A stretch of 64,000 nucleotides of DNA from Enhygromyxa salina (lineage in GTDB: Bacteria > Myxococcota_A > Polyangia > Nannocystales > Nannocystaceae), in NCBI RefSeq assembly GCF_002994615.1, contig NZ_PVNK01000263.1, positions 79,820-143,819 on the forward strand, read 5' to 3'. The first letter of the stretch is position 1, and every line of letters starts with the position of its first letter. The notes beneath the pieces are model-generated. The model was not told the origin of the DNA. It saw only the letters and a program-made list of their open reading frames with translations, and made no database searches. Made by a program: the position numbers and the translations under genes. Shown here piece after piece: positions 56,555 through 64,000 of the stretch.

Positions 56555-57679
56555 TCAGAGCCCGCAGGCCATGGCCTCCATCGCGCAGTTGGCGTCGATG
56601 CAGTCCTGATCTTCACAGGCGTTGTCGACCACGCACTGGTTGAGCGCGCCGAACAAGGCCTGACCCATGAACTCACCCTCGGTCAGGCAGGTGTACTCGC
56701 ACAGCCCTGCGCCCTGGCAGCCCTCGAAGCAGGCCGCGATGTCGGCACAGGTCGCGTCGCCCGAGACACATGCGCCCCACTCGGCGGGGCAGGCCATCTG
56801 GGTGCAGGCGAAGTCCTCGCACATCTGCTCCTGAGCGCAGGCGAACAGCGAGTCGGCCTCGGCCTGGGACTCGGGCGTGGCCGGAACGCAGGTCGCGTCG
56901 CAGACCGGGTCGCCGTCGCACTCGATCAGGCACTCGGCGATGAGCTGGCAGGGCAGGGTGTCGCTCATGCCGCCGATGCAGCTCTGGAGCGGGCCGTTGC
57001 ACAGCTCGGCGACGCAGGCGTCGTCCTCGCAGTTGTTGTCGAGCGAGCACTGCTCGAGGGTCTCGACTTGCTGCTGCGCGAGGCCGGAGGCCTCGACGTA
57101 GCAGTCGGTCTGGCAGACCTCGTCGTCCGCGCACATCTCGGCGCAGGCGACGAGCTGGCTGCAGGTCCCGGTGCCCGTGTAGCAGCTGTAGAGCTCGCCG
57201 GGGCAGTTGTTCTCGATGCAGTCTTGATTGTTGCAGTTGTTGTCGGCGATGCAGGCGAGCAGCGCCTCGGACTCGATCAGGGCGTTGGGGCTGGCCTCGG
57301 CGAGGCAGGCGTCCTCGCACGCCATGTTCCCGCCACAGCCGATGATGCACTCGTTGACGATCGGGCACGCGAGGCCCTCGTCGCCGTCACCTGGGTCGCC
57401 GTCCCCGTCTCCGTCTCCGTCGCCGTCGCCGTCGCCGTCGCCGTCCCCGTCTCCGTCTCCGTCCCCGTCTCCGTCTCCGTCCCCGTCGCCGTCTCCGGGG
57501 TCGCCATCGCCGTCACCTGGGTCGCCGTCGCCGTCGCCGCTGTCCCCGGTCTCCGTGTCCGTGCTGGTCGCGGTCTCGTCGGCGCCATCGGTCGAGGGCC
57601 CGTCGTCCCCGCACGCGGCGAGCAGCGAGAGTGAGAGCAGCAGAGGCGTCAGGCGAGTCGAGCGGTCACGAAGTGCCAT
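56555..57679 (-). CDS. Cys-rich lipoprotein with four 10-cysteine repeats and Gly-Asp linker
   Basis: 374 aa. Lipobox SLSLLAAC, then a (Gly-Asp) linker (about bases 57385-57540). The mature part is four tandem units of ~66-70 residues, each with ten cysteines spaced C-x5-C-x3-C-x5-C-x3-C, ~20 residues, C-x5-C-x4-C-x4-C-x6-C (small variations in unit 3). The even number suggests five disulfides per unit. Family not recognised; probably an outer-surface protein. Confidence 0.85.
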   Translation of the reverse strand: MALRDRSTRLTPLLLSLSLLAACGDDGPSTDGADETATSTDTETGDSGDGDGDPGDGDGDPGDGDGDGDGDGDGDGDGDGDGDGDGDGDGDGDGDPGDGDEGLACPIVNECIIGCGGNMACEDACLAEASPNALIESEALLACIADNNCNNQDCIENNCPGELYSCYTGTGTCSQLVACAEMCADDEVCQTDCYVEASGLAQQQVETLEQCSLDNNCEDDACVAELCNGPLQSCIGGMSDTLPCQLIAECLIECDGDPVCDATCVPATPESQAEADSLFACAQEQMCEDFACTQMACPAEWGACVSGDATCADIAACFEGCQGAGLCEYTCLTEGEFMGQALFGALNQCVVDNACEDQDCIDANCAMEAMACGL

Positions 57680-57727
57680 GGGGGGAGCATAGACAACTCG
57701 CGGCCCGCGAGGGGGTCGAATTGGGGC

Positions 57728-59779
57728 TCAGGAGTGAGCGCCGGGGCCCAGGGCCTCGCGCAGGACGGCCTCGGCCCGGGCGCGATCACTGGCGGCTGCG
57801 CGGTCGGACCCGCGGTGCTCGTAAACCTCGGCGCGGAGCTCCAGCAGCGCGGCGAGCAAGTCCGGCGCACGCAGGGGCTCGACCGCGGCGCGCTCGATCC
57901 CGGCGTCGAGGGAGGAGGTCGCGTGGTCGAGCTCGTCGAGGGCCAGGCCGACGCGCCCGCGCAGCAAGGCGAGCTCGATGCCGAGCGTGAATTCATTGGC
58001 GTCGAGCACCGCCTCGGCGTAGTCGAGCAGGCGCGTCGCCTCGCGCAGGTGGGCACGCTTCTCGGCTGGCGTCGATGCGCCTGAGCGCTCGAGCTCGGCG
58101 AGCTCGAGCTCGACGAGCGCGAGCCAGGCGTCGGCGGCGAGCAGGTGACGCTCGCCGGTCGTCGCTCGGGCGGCCGCGTGGAGGTGGAGCTGCGCGCGGT
58201 CGCGGTCGCCGGTGGCCGCGGCCGCCCGCCCGAGCAGGAGCTCGAGCTCGGGGTCGTCCCCGCGCGAGCCTGCGCCCTCGAGCACGGCCGCGAGCCGCGA
58301 CTCGGCGTCGGAGGGCGCGAGGATGAGGACCAGCCGCGCCCTGGCGCGGGCCCGAAGCTCGGCGGTCTCGAGCGCGGGGGGCCCGTCGGGCGAGGCGCTC
58401 AGCTCGACGCAGGCCGAGGGGGTGCCGAGGCTGCGCAGGGCCGCGTAGGGCCGAGCCGCGAGGGCGTCGAGCAGGGGCGGATCGACGGCCTCGGCGTTGG
58501 CGAGCCCGGTGAGCGCGGCGAGAGCCTCGCGTCGCTCGTCGAGGCACCGCGAACGTGCAGCCTCGAGCCGCGGCGTGACGCGCCTGGCCTCGCGGTCCCG
58601 GCACAGCTGGCGGTTGGCCTCGGCCCACTCACGCTCGTGGGCGTCGAGCCCGGCGATGAGGCGCTCGCCGACGCGCGAGCCCGGGGCCGCGGCCGCGTCG
58701 ACGCGGGCCCGCAGCCCGGCCCGCGCCTCGGGCCCCCAGGCGCCGTCGAGCGTGGAGGGCTCGGCCGCGCAGGGGTCCTCGCGGGCGGGGATCAGGGCGA
58801 ACGCGGCCCCGGCGAGGGCGAGCCCAGCGGCCCCGGCGGCGATCCGCTGCCGCTGGCGACGGCGCCGCTTTGGGGACCGATCGAGGACTTGCAGCAGCGC
58901 GGCCATGTCTTCGAAGCGGTCTTCGGGCGCGGGCGCGAGGCCGCGAACGAGCGCGCGATGGATCCAGGCTGGCGCGCGCTCCTCGACTGGAATCTCGAGC
59001 AGCTCGCCCTCGGTGATCTTCATGGCGATCGCCAGGCGATGGGCCCCGTCGAAGGGCCGCGCGCCGTAGAGCGCCTCGAACAGGACCACGCAAAACGAGA
59101 ACAGATCGCTGCGCGCGTCGATCGGGTCGCCGCGGTGCTGCTCCGCTGACATGTAGTGGGGCGTGCCCTGGATCCGCGGCGGCGGCCGGGCGCCGACCTC
59201 GGGCTTGGACTTGACCCGGAGCACCCGGCCGCTGTCGTCACGCTCGAGCGCCACGGGCACGTCCTCGCTCGCGGGGTGCTCGATGCCCTCGGGCCGCGCG
59301 AGCCCGAAGTCGAGCACCCGCGGGCGCTCGTCGTGACCGATCATGACGTTGGCTGGCTTGAAGTCGCGGTGGACGAGCCCGACGTCGTGGGCGGCGGCCA
59401 GGCCTGCGCCGGCCGGGAGCATGATCGTTAGCGCCTCCTGCCACGGGTAGGGCCCGCGCTGCAGCCAGGCGGCCAGGGTCTCGCCGTCGACGTACTCCAT
59501 CGCAATGAACAGCTGCCCGTCGACCTCGCCGACGTCGTGAACGGTGACGACGTTGGGGTGGGTCAGCCGGGCCATCGCGCGGGCCTCGGCCATCAGGCGC
59601 CTGCGATCCTCGGCCCGCTCGACGCGATCGCGGCGCAGGAGCTTGAGCGCGACCTTGCGATCGAGGTCGGGGTCGATCGCAACCCAGACCTCGCCCATCG
59701 CGCCGCGGCCGATGTTCTCGACCAGCACGTAGCGCCCAAACACGGCGCCTGCGGCGTTCGACCTGGGGTGAGCGGGCAC
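57728..59779 (-). CDS. Ser/Thr protein kinase with membrane helix and helical C-terminal region
   Basis: 683 aa. Kinase domain (~15-300): GRGAMGEVWVA, VALKLLRR, catalytic loop HRDFKPAN, LDFGLARP and YMSAEQ; an insert of ~25 residues lies between DFG and the APE-equivalent. After a basic stretch (PKRRRRQRQR) a membrane helix (IAAGAAGLALAGAAFALIPA) leads to a ~340-residue extracytoplasmic region, helical and TPR-like (LLLGRAAAATGDRDRAQLHL) but irregular. No sigma factor is coupled to it. Confidence 0.92.
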   Translation of the reverse strand: MPAHPRSNAAGAVFGRYVLVENIGRGAMGEVWVAIDPDLDRKVALKLLRRDRVERAEDRRRLMAEARAMARLTHPNVVTVHDVGEVDGQLFIAMEYVDGETLAAWLQRGPYPWQEALTIMLPAGAGLAAAHDVGLVHRDFKPANVMIGHDERPRVLDFGLARPEGIEHPASEDVPVALERDDSGRVLRVKSKPEVGARPPPRIQGTPHYMSAEQHRGDPIDARSDLFSFCVVLFEALYGARPFDGAHRLAIAMKITEGELLEIPVEERAPAWIHRALVRGLAPAPEDRFEDMAALLQVLDRSPKRRRRQRQRIAAGAAGLALAGAAFALIPAREDPCAAEPSTLDGAWGPEARAGLRARVDAAAAPGSRVGERLIAGLDAHEREWAEANRQLCRDREARRVTPRLEAARSRCLDERREALAALTGLANAEAVDPPLLDALAARPYAALRSLGTPSACVELSASPDGPPALETAELRARARARLVLILAPSDAESRLAAVLEGAGSRGDDPELELLLGRAAAATGDRDRAQLHLHAAARATTGERHLLAADAWLALVELELAELERSGASTPAEKRAHLREATRLLDYAEAVLDANEFTLGIELALLRGRVGLALDELDHATSSLDAGIERAAVEPLRAPDLLAALLELRAEVYEHRGSDRAAASDRARAEAVLREALGPGAHS

Positions 59780-59906
59780 GTCAGGAGCCTGTGAACTCGG
59801 GCGCTCGTGTCTGGTTGGAGGCCGCGAGCTTCAAGCGGAGGGGCGCGGTGCCGTCGCCGGTCGCGTACTCGACGAGTGACATGGGCCGAGCATACACTCG
59901 CCGAGC

Positions 59907-60362
59907 GTGACCACGTCTACCGCCGCCGGCGTGCACAAGCTCGCCCTCGACGTCCGCTTTGGCGACTGCGACCCGGCGGGCATCGTCTATTTTCCGCGCT
60001 TCTTCGACTTCTTCCACCAGGCCATGGAGACCTGGTTTCCGGCTCACCTCGGCTTCGGGTACGACGAGTTCGTCCGCGTGCGCAAGCTCGGGTTTCCGGC
60101 CGTGCACACCGAGGCTGACTTCGAACGGCCGAGCCGCTTTGGTGACCGCATCGAGATCCACCTGCGCGTGATCAGGCTCGGACGCAGCTCGATCGAGTTC
60201 GCCTACGAGGTCCACGGTCAGGATGGCCGCCGGGTGACGGGGCGCAGCGTGTGCGTGGTCATGAACCTCGACGAGCGCAGCCCCGAGCATGGCGCTGCGG
60301 TGGCGATCCCAGCCGAACTCCGGGAGCGGATCGAGGCCTTCGGGGTCGGGCCCGAAGTGTAG
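59907..60362 (+). CDS. Acyl-CoA thioesterase, 4-hydroxybenzoyl-CoA thioesterase family
   Basis: 151-aa hotdog-fold enzyme. The active-site segment GDCDPAGIVYFPRFFDFF is characteristic, with the catalytic Asp in DPAG. Starts at GTG 59907. A short-chain fatty acid transporter follows 41 bp later, so the pair may hydrolyse acyl-CoA and move the free acid; the specific acyl group is unknown. Confidence 0.92.
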   Translation: MTTSTAAGVHKLALDVRFGDCDPAGIVYFPRFFDFFHQAMETWFPAHLGFGYDEFVRVRKLGFPAVHTEADFERPSRFGDRIEIHLRVIRLGRSSIEFAYEVHGQDGRRVTGRSVCVVMNLDERSPEHGAAVAIPAELRERIEAFGVGPEV

Positions 60363-60403
60363 TCCCTCGACAAGCGTCGCCCGGCGCGCCAGGCTGGCCC
60401 GCG

Positions 60404-61819
60404 ATGGGTCCCCTCGCGCGTCTCGGTCTCGCGTCCCGCCGTGGCTTCGGTCGCGTGACCCCGGATCCCTTCGTGGTCGCCGTGGCCCTTTCGGTCCTGG
60501 TCCTGATCGTGGCCGTGGTCGCGGGCGACTGGCCGGGCGGGGCGGGGGCAGGGGGCCCCTTCGCCCGGATCGGCGCGGCGATCGACGCGTGGGGCAACTC
60601 GGGCCTGTGGAAGCTGCTCGGCTTCGCGATGCAGATGGTCATGATGCTCGTGCTCGGCACGGCGCTGGCCGAGGCCCCCGTCGTACGTCAGGGGATCGCC
60701 AGGCTCGCCCGGGTCGCCCCCAGCCCCCGCGTACTGGTTGCGATCACGGCCGTGGTCTCGATCGGCCTCGGTCTGCTGAGCTGGTCGCTGAGCCTGATCG
60801 GCGGGGCGATCCTGGCCCGTGAGGGCGGCCGTCAGGCCAAGCTGCGCGGCTGGCAACTCCACTACCCGATCCTGTGCGCGGCCGCCTACTCGGGCTTGAT
60901 GTGCTGGCACGGCGGCCTGAGTGGGACCGCGCCGCTCAAGGCCACGACCAAGGCGGACATGGTCGAGGTCCTCGGCGAGGAGCTCGCGGCGCAGGTCGGG
61001 ACGATCTCGCTCGAGCACACCTTGCTGAGCCCGCTCAACCTGTTCGTCAGCGGCGGGCTCTTGGTCCTCGGTCCGCTCTTGTTCGCGCTGCTGACCCCGC
61101 GCGAGGGCCAAGATCCCGCGCCCGAGCCCCAGCCCGACGCGATGGCCGCTGACGACCTCGACGCGGAGTCGGTCGACCGCGAGCCGCCGCCCACGGATCC
61201 GCTCGAGCGAATCGAGCGCTCGACCTTCGTCGTGTGGGCGCTGGCCTTCCCGCTGCTCGCCGCCCTGATCCTGAAGCTCGCGCGCCAGGGCTTCGCCAGC
61301 CTCGACATCAACACCGTCAACCTCGCGCTGTGGGTGCTCGCGCTGCTGCTCCACGGCCGGCCCCAGCGGTTCTTGGCGGCCTGCGCCAAGGGCATTCAGA
61401 GCTGCACGGGGATCGTGCTGCAATTCCCACTCTACGCCGGGATCATGGCCGTGATGGCCGCGTCCGGGCTCTCGGCTCGGCTCACGGCCCTGGTCAGCTC
61501 GGCCGGTCCCGGGCTGCTCGCGCCGCTGACCTTCATGACCGCGGGGCTGCTCAACTTGTTGGTGCCCTCGGGCGGCGGGCAGTGGGTGGTGCAGGGCCCG
61601 ATCATCATGGAGGCCGCGCTCGCGACCGGGACCGACGCCGGTCAGGTGTTGATGGCCATGGCCTACGGCGATCAGTGGACGAACATGCTGCAGCCCTTTT
61701 GGGCGCTGCCCTTGCTCGCGGTCACGGGCGTGCGCGCCCGGGACATCGTTGGCTACACCGTCTTGTGGATGGCCGCGGGCGGCGTGTGGATGCTGCTCGG
61801 GCTCACCCTGCTCATTTAG
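60404..61819 (+). CDS. Short-chain fatty acid transporter (AtoE family)
   Basis: 471-aa inner-membrane protein with about 11-12 hydrophobic segments. AtoE-type motifs include WSLSLIGGAILARE, CAAAYSGLMCWHGGLSGTAPL, FPLYAGIMAVMAASGLS, VPSGGGQWVVQGPI and AYGDQWTNMLQPFWALPLLA. A hydrophilic loop (~225-270) is rich in Pro/Asp. ATG 60404 avoids overlap with the upstream gene. The TAG stop is part of the TTAG flanking a palindromic element. Confidence 0.93.
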   Translation: MGPLARLGLASRRGFGRVTPDPFVVAVALSVLVLIVAVVAGDWPGGAGAGGPFARIGAAIDAWGNSGLWKLLGFAMQMVMMLVLGTALAEAPVVRQGIARLARVAPSPRVLVAITAVVSIGLGLLSWSLSLIGGAILAREGGRQAKLRGWQLHYPILCAAAYSGLMCWHGGLSGTAPLKATTKADMVEVLGEELAAQVGTISLEHTLLSPLNLFVSGGLLVLGPLLFALLTPREGQDPAPEPQPDAMAADDLDAESVDREPPPTDPLERIERSTFVVWALAFPLLAALILKLARQGFASLDINTVNLALWVLALLLHGRPQRFLAACAKGIQSCTGIVLQFPLYAGIMAVMAASGLSARLTALVSSAGPGLLAPLTFMTAGLLNLLVPSGGGQWVVQGPIIMEAALATGTDAGQVLMAMAYGDQWTNMLQPFWALPLLAVTGVRARDIVGYTVLWMAAGGVWMLLGLTLLI

Positions 61820-61977
61820 CAGCCCGGGGTGCAATGCCTCGCGCCGCCTCGCTTGGCCTTTTCGCCGAGGGCTTTGTCGCCAAAACTTGCAGTACGCCCG
61901 GTACAGCGGCGTTCTGGCTTCGCGCCCTCGGCGAAAATTCCGGCGCGAGGCGACACGATGCATTGCACCCCGGGCTG
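61820..61977. mobile_element. Palindromic mobile element, full 158-bp copy with TTAG duplication
   Basis: Two 79-bp arms in inverted orientation with perfect 18-bp ends (CAGCCCGGGGTGCAATGC and inverse). Flanked by TTAG at 61816-61819 and TTAG at 61978-61981, a putative 4-bp target duplication; the left TTAG contains the stop codon of the transporter gene. Differs from the copy at 36499 at about two positions. Could terminate both convergent genes. Confidence 0.8.
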
Positions 61978-62049
61978 TTAGGCCAGAGCGAGGGGCCGGC
62001 GCGAGGGGCCTGTTCGAAAGGCCCCTTGAAGACGGCTGCGAGCCGCCCG

Positions 62050-63258
62050 CTACTGGGCCTGGACGTAGAGCGAGAAGGGGAAGTTGCCCTGGCCGTCGAC
62101 GAAGGTCGCGTCGGGTACGTCGATCACGAACTCGTGGACGCCCGCGCTGGCCGGGCCCCAGGGGATGATGCGGGTGTCGATCACGTCGCCGGGGCACCAA
62201 TTGCTGAACGACTGCCACTCCTCGTCGGACTTCGGGGAGGGGCCGTAGATGCCGTTGCCCTGGGTGTTGTACTTGCGAAAGGGCTCGCAGCTGTCGCGCC
62301 CGGGCTTGTACTGCAGGGCCAGGTCACCGTCGACGTACACGTAGTGCTCGCGGCGGATGTACTCCTCGCCGCCCGCGTTCGCGCCGTGGTTTGAGGTGAT
62401 CAACACGAGCTGCGCGTTGTCGGTGTCCTGCTCGAGCTCGAACTCGATCGTCTTGCGCGTCACGCCGAGCTCGTCGCTGGCGCCCTCGGCGTAGTTGTTG
62501 AAGCTCTCGCTGATTGCGAGCGGCAGCAAGTGGTTGAAGTCCTCGGCCGGCTCGGCGCTGTCGGTGTAAAACAGCAGCGAGCCGAGCTGGGTGTCGTTGC
62601 GCTCCTCGCAGCCGGGGATCTCGGTGTTCGCTGCGTAGGGGACGCCGAAGATGCTCAGCTCGAACCACAGGTCGTACTCGGCCAGGAGCTCGTCGTCTGT
62701 CAAGATCGGCACGACGTTGTCGGCGTCGAACTCGTAGGGGACCGTGGTCGGCTCCTTGTTCATGTTCATGAAGGGCGTGATGAAGCGGGCCAGCTCCACG
62801 CGCTCGACCTCGGCGGGGACGTAGGTCGGCGCGCCCTTGGGCACGAGGGCCAGGTGGACCGATCCGATCCGGTCGTAGTTGTCGCACAGCGCCCCGACGA
62901 CGACGCCGATCTTGAAGGTGGTTTGGATCGACGCGAGGTGTTCGTCGCTCAGCTTGACCGCGTGGAGCGAGTTGCTGAGGCGGACGACGCCCTCGGGAAC
63001 GGGCTCGTCGACCGTGGCCGCGTAGCCGTCGTAGAACACGACGTCCTCCATGACCCAGATGACCTCGGGCTCGAGCTTGGTGTCGGTGTCGCCGTCACCG
63101 TCACCGTCACCGTCGCCGTCGCCGCTGCTCTCGTCGCCTTCAGCCGTGCCGTTGGCCTCGGTCGCGCCCTCGCCCTCGCCCTCGGGGCTCGCGCACGCGC
63201 CGACGATGGTCAATAGACAGGCACAGGGGATCGCAGCGAGCGGCGCAGGCAAGCTCAT
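62050..63258 (-). CDS. PNGase F-like lipoprotein
   Basis: 402 aa. Lipobox LTIVGAC, acidic/Gly-Asp linker (about 63086-63126), then a two-part beta-sandwich. The C-terminal part carries the signature of peptide-N-glycosidase F/PHM folds: KTIEFELEQDTDNAQLVLI, ITSNHGANAGGEEYIRREHY, and FSNWCPGDVIDTRIIPW with the conserved Trp-Cys-Pro-Gly. Whether the catalytic Asp and Glu of PNGase F are kept cannot be settled by eye, so deglycosylation is a hypothesis. Confidence 0.75.
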   Translation of the reverse strand: MSLPAPLAAIPCACLLTIVGACASPEGEGEGATEANGTAEGDESSGDGDGDGDGDGDTDTKLEPEVIWVMEDVVFYDGYAATVDEPVPEGVVRLSNSLHAVKLSDEHLASIQTTFKIGVVVGALCDNYDRIGSVHLALVPKGAPTYVPAEVERVELARFITPFMNMNKEPTTVPYEFDADNVVPILTDDELLAEYDLWFELSIFGVPYAANTEIPGCEERNDTQLGSLLFYTDSAEPAEDFNHLLPLAISESFNNYAEGASDELGVTRKTIEFELEQDTDNAQLVLITSNHGANAGGEEYIRREHYVYVDGDLALQYKPGRDSCEPFRKYNTQGNGIYGPSPKSDEEWQSFSNWCPGDVIDTRIIPWGPASAGVHEFVIDVPDATFVDGQGNFPFSLYVQAQ

Positions 63259-63448
63259 CGGCGCAGCGTATCAGATCGTGCGTTGCCGCGGCCCTTGCGT
63301 TGCGCCCGCGATCTGGGCTGAATCGGAGCTACCTGTAGGAGGTCACTGCTTTGGCGAGGGGGTCTCGCACGATTCGTTTGCCGATGAGGTGTGGGCCTCG
63401 TGGTCAACCCGCCCGGGTAGGCTAAAGTGAGAGAGGCCGGGATCGGCC

Positions 63449-64000
63449 CTACCAGATCTTGACCTGAATTAGGTCGGTCAGGTTGAAGGCGCGATCGATG
63501 AGGTTGGCCTCGTAGAGGTAGTCAATTTCGCGCATTCGCCCCCTGGCGTGGCGGAATTCGCCCGTGCCGCCGATGACCCTGCCGGTGCCCTGAACCGTGG
63601 TCACGGCGACCAGCGGAGGATCGAAGCTGCGGATGTACTCCTCGTCGGCGATCATGTCCTCGACCTCTGCGAAGTAGACGGAGGTGTCTTCGATCTGACT
63701 GAGCATGAGCGTGCCGCGGCCGGGGAGCGTCAGGGTGAAGGTCGTGGAGGCGATCGCGGTGTCGAAATCGATGACCTCTTGCTCGGTGCCGAAGCCGACG
63801 AGGTTGCCGTGGATATCGTGGATCTTGAAGGCGCCCAGGAAGCCGTCGGCGATCTCGGGCTCGTCGAGGGCTGGGATGCCGGTCGGGAATGGGGCGAACA
63901 GCCCCCCCGACGCGGTGCTGAGCGCGATGGTGTCGGTTGCGGTCGAGAACACGAAGGTCTCGAGGGGGCATGAGTGGGAGGCGGGGACCTGGGGATCGGG
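63449..64000 (-). CDS. Dirigent/allene-oxide-cyclase-like barrel protein, 5'-truncated by window edge
   Basis: The frame is open to the window end (…PDPQVPASHSCPLETFVF), so the start lies beyond base 64000. The visible ~183 residues contain LPGRGTLMLSQIEDTS and the characteristic TGRVIGGTGEFRHARGRM segment of dirigent/allene oxide cyclase-type eight-stranded barrels, which in plants steer radical coupling or cyclisation. In bacteria such proteins are of unknown role. An internal GTG at 63952 is unlikely to be the true start. Confidence 0.65.
   Translation of the reverse strand, partial: PDPQVPASHSCPLETFVFSTATDTIALSTASGGLFAPFPTGIPALDEPEIADGFLGAFKIHDIHGNLVGFGTEQEVIDFDTAIASTTFTLTLPGRGTLMLSQIEDTSVYFAEVEDMIADEEYIRSFDPPLVAVTTVQGTGRVIGGTGEFRHARGRMREIDYLYEANLIDRAFNLTDLIQVKIW

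Overview
The window is very GC-rich and dense in coding sequence, and it most resembles a myxobacterium of the Nannocystaceae type. The grounds are: many lipoproteins whose lipobox is followed by a low-complexity Gly-Asp linker (six here), two Ser/Thr kinases (one translationally coupled to a sigma factor), a protein with an AgmX/PglI-like C-terminus, an RCC1-repeat lipoprotein, and a GC-saturated third codon position throughout. The genus is an inference; there is no rRNA in the window. No tRNA, rRNA, CRISPR array, prophage or transposase gene was seen.

Layout. 1-5048: [NiFe]-hydrogenase maturation operon hypF(partial)-hypC-small ORF-hypD-hypE-small ORF. 5118-7110: alpha/beta hydrolase and a lipoprotein. 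7150-14677: nitrogen block, with a NifA/NtrC-like activator divergent from an ammonium channel that is coupled to glutamate synthase (gltB). 14588-17331: isochorismatase-fold hydrolase divergent from a GntR/FCD regulator coupled to a GlcD-like FAD dehydrogenase, with a strong palindromic operator between them. 17490-23273: RCC1 lipoprotein, glycine-zipper protein, 1-Cys peroxiredoxin, OsmC protein, FG-GAP lipoprotein. 23305-28048: unknown protein coupled to a PIN-domain protein, a reduced family-A DNA polymerase, and a KamA-type radical SAM aminomutase. 28454-35007: surface lipoproteins (FGE-fold, alpha/beta hydrolase, YHYH) and a DUF885 peptidase-like protein. 35150-36498: membrane protein, LTxxQ periplasmic protein and an ECF sigma factor that seems to start at CTG. 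36798-42426: VOC protein, AgmX-like lipoprotein, and a sigma factor coupled to a TPR Ser/Thr kinase. 42955-50465: zinc-ribbon and membrane proteins, a beta-propeller lipoprotein, a TetR pair, a large lipoprotein. 50680-56180: a complete ISC iron-sulfur operon headed by a MerR-family gene instead of the usual Rrf2-type iscR. 56555-64000: Cys-rich repeat lipoprotein, second Ser/Thr kinase, thioesterase plus short-chain fatty acid transporter, PNGase F-like lipoprotein, and a partial dirigent/AOC-like protein.

The most unusual non-genic signal is a family of palindromic mobile repeats. The full form is 158 bp and consists of two 79-bp arms in inverted orientation. It is flanked by the tetranucleotide CTAG or TTAG and in several cases sits exactly on a TAG stop codon. 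Single-arm copies and 12-bp footprints of the same ends also occur. The family looks REP/BIME-like. Other points of note are two genes whose reading frames open with no ATG/GTG/TTG, four 10-cysteine repeats in one lipoprotein, and a Gly-Ser microsatellite inside gltB.
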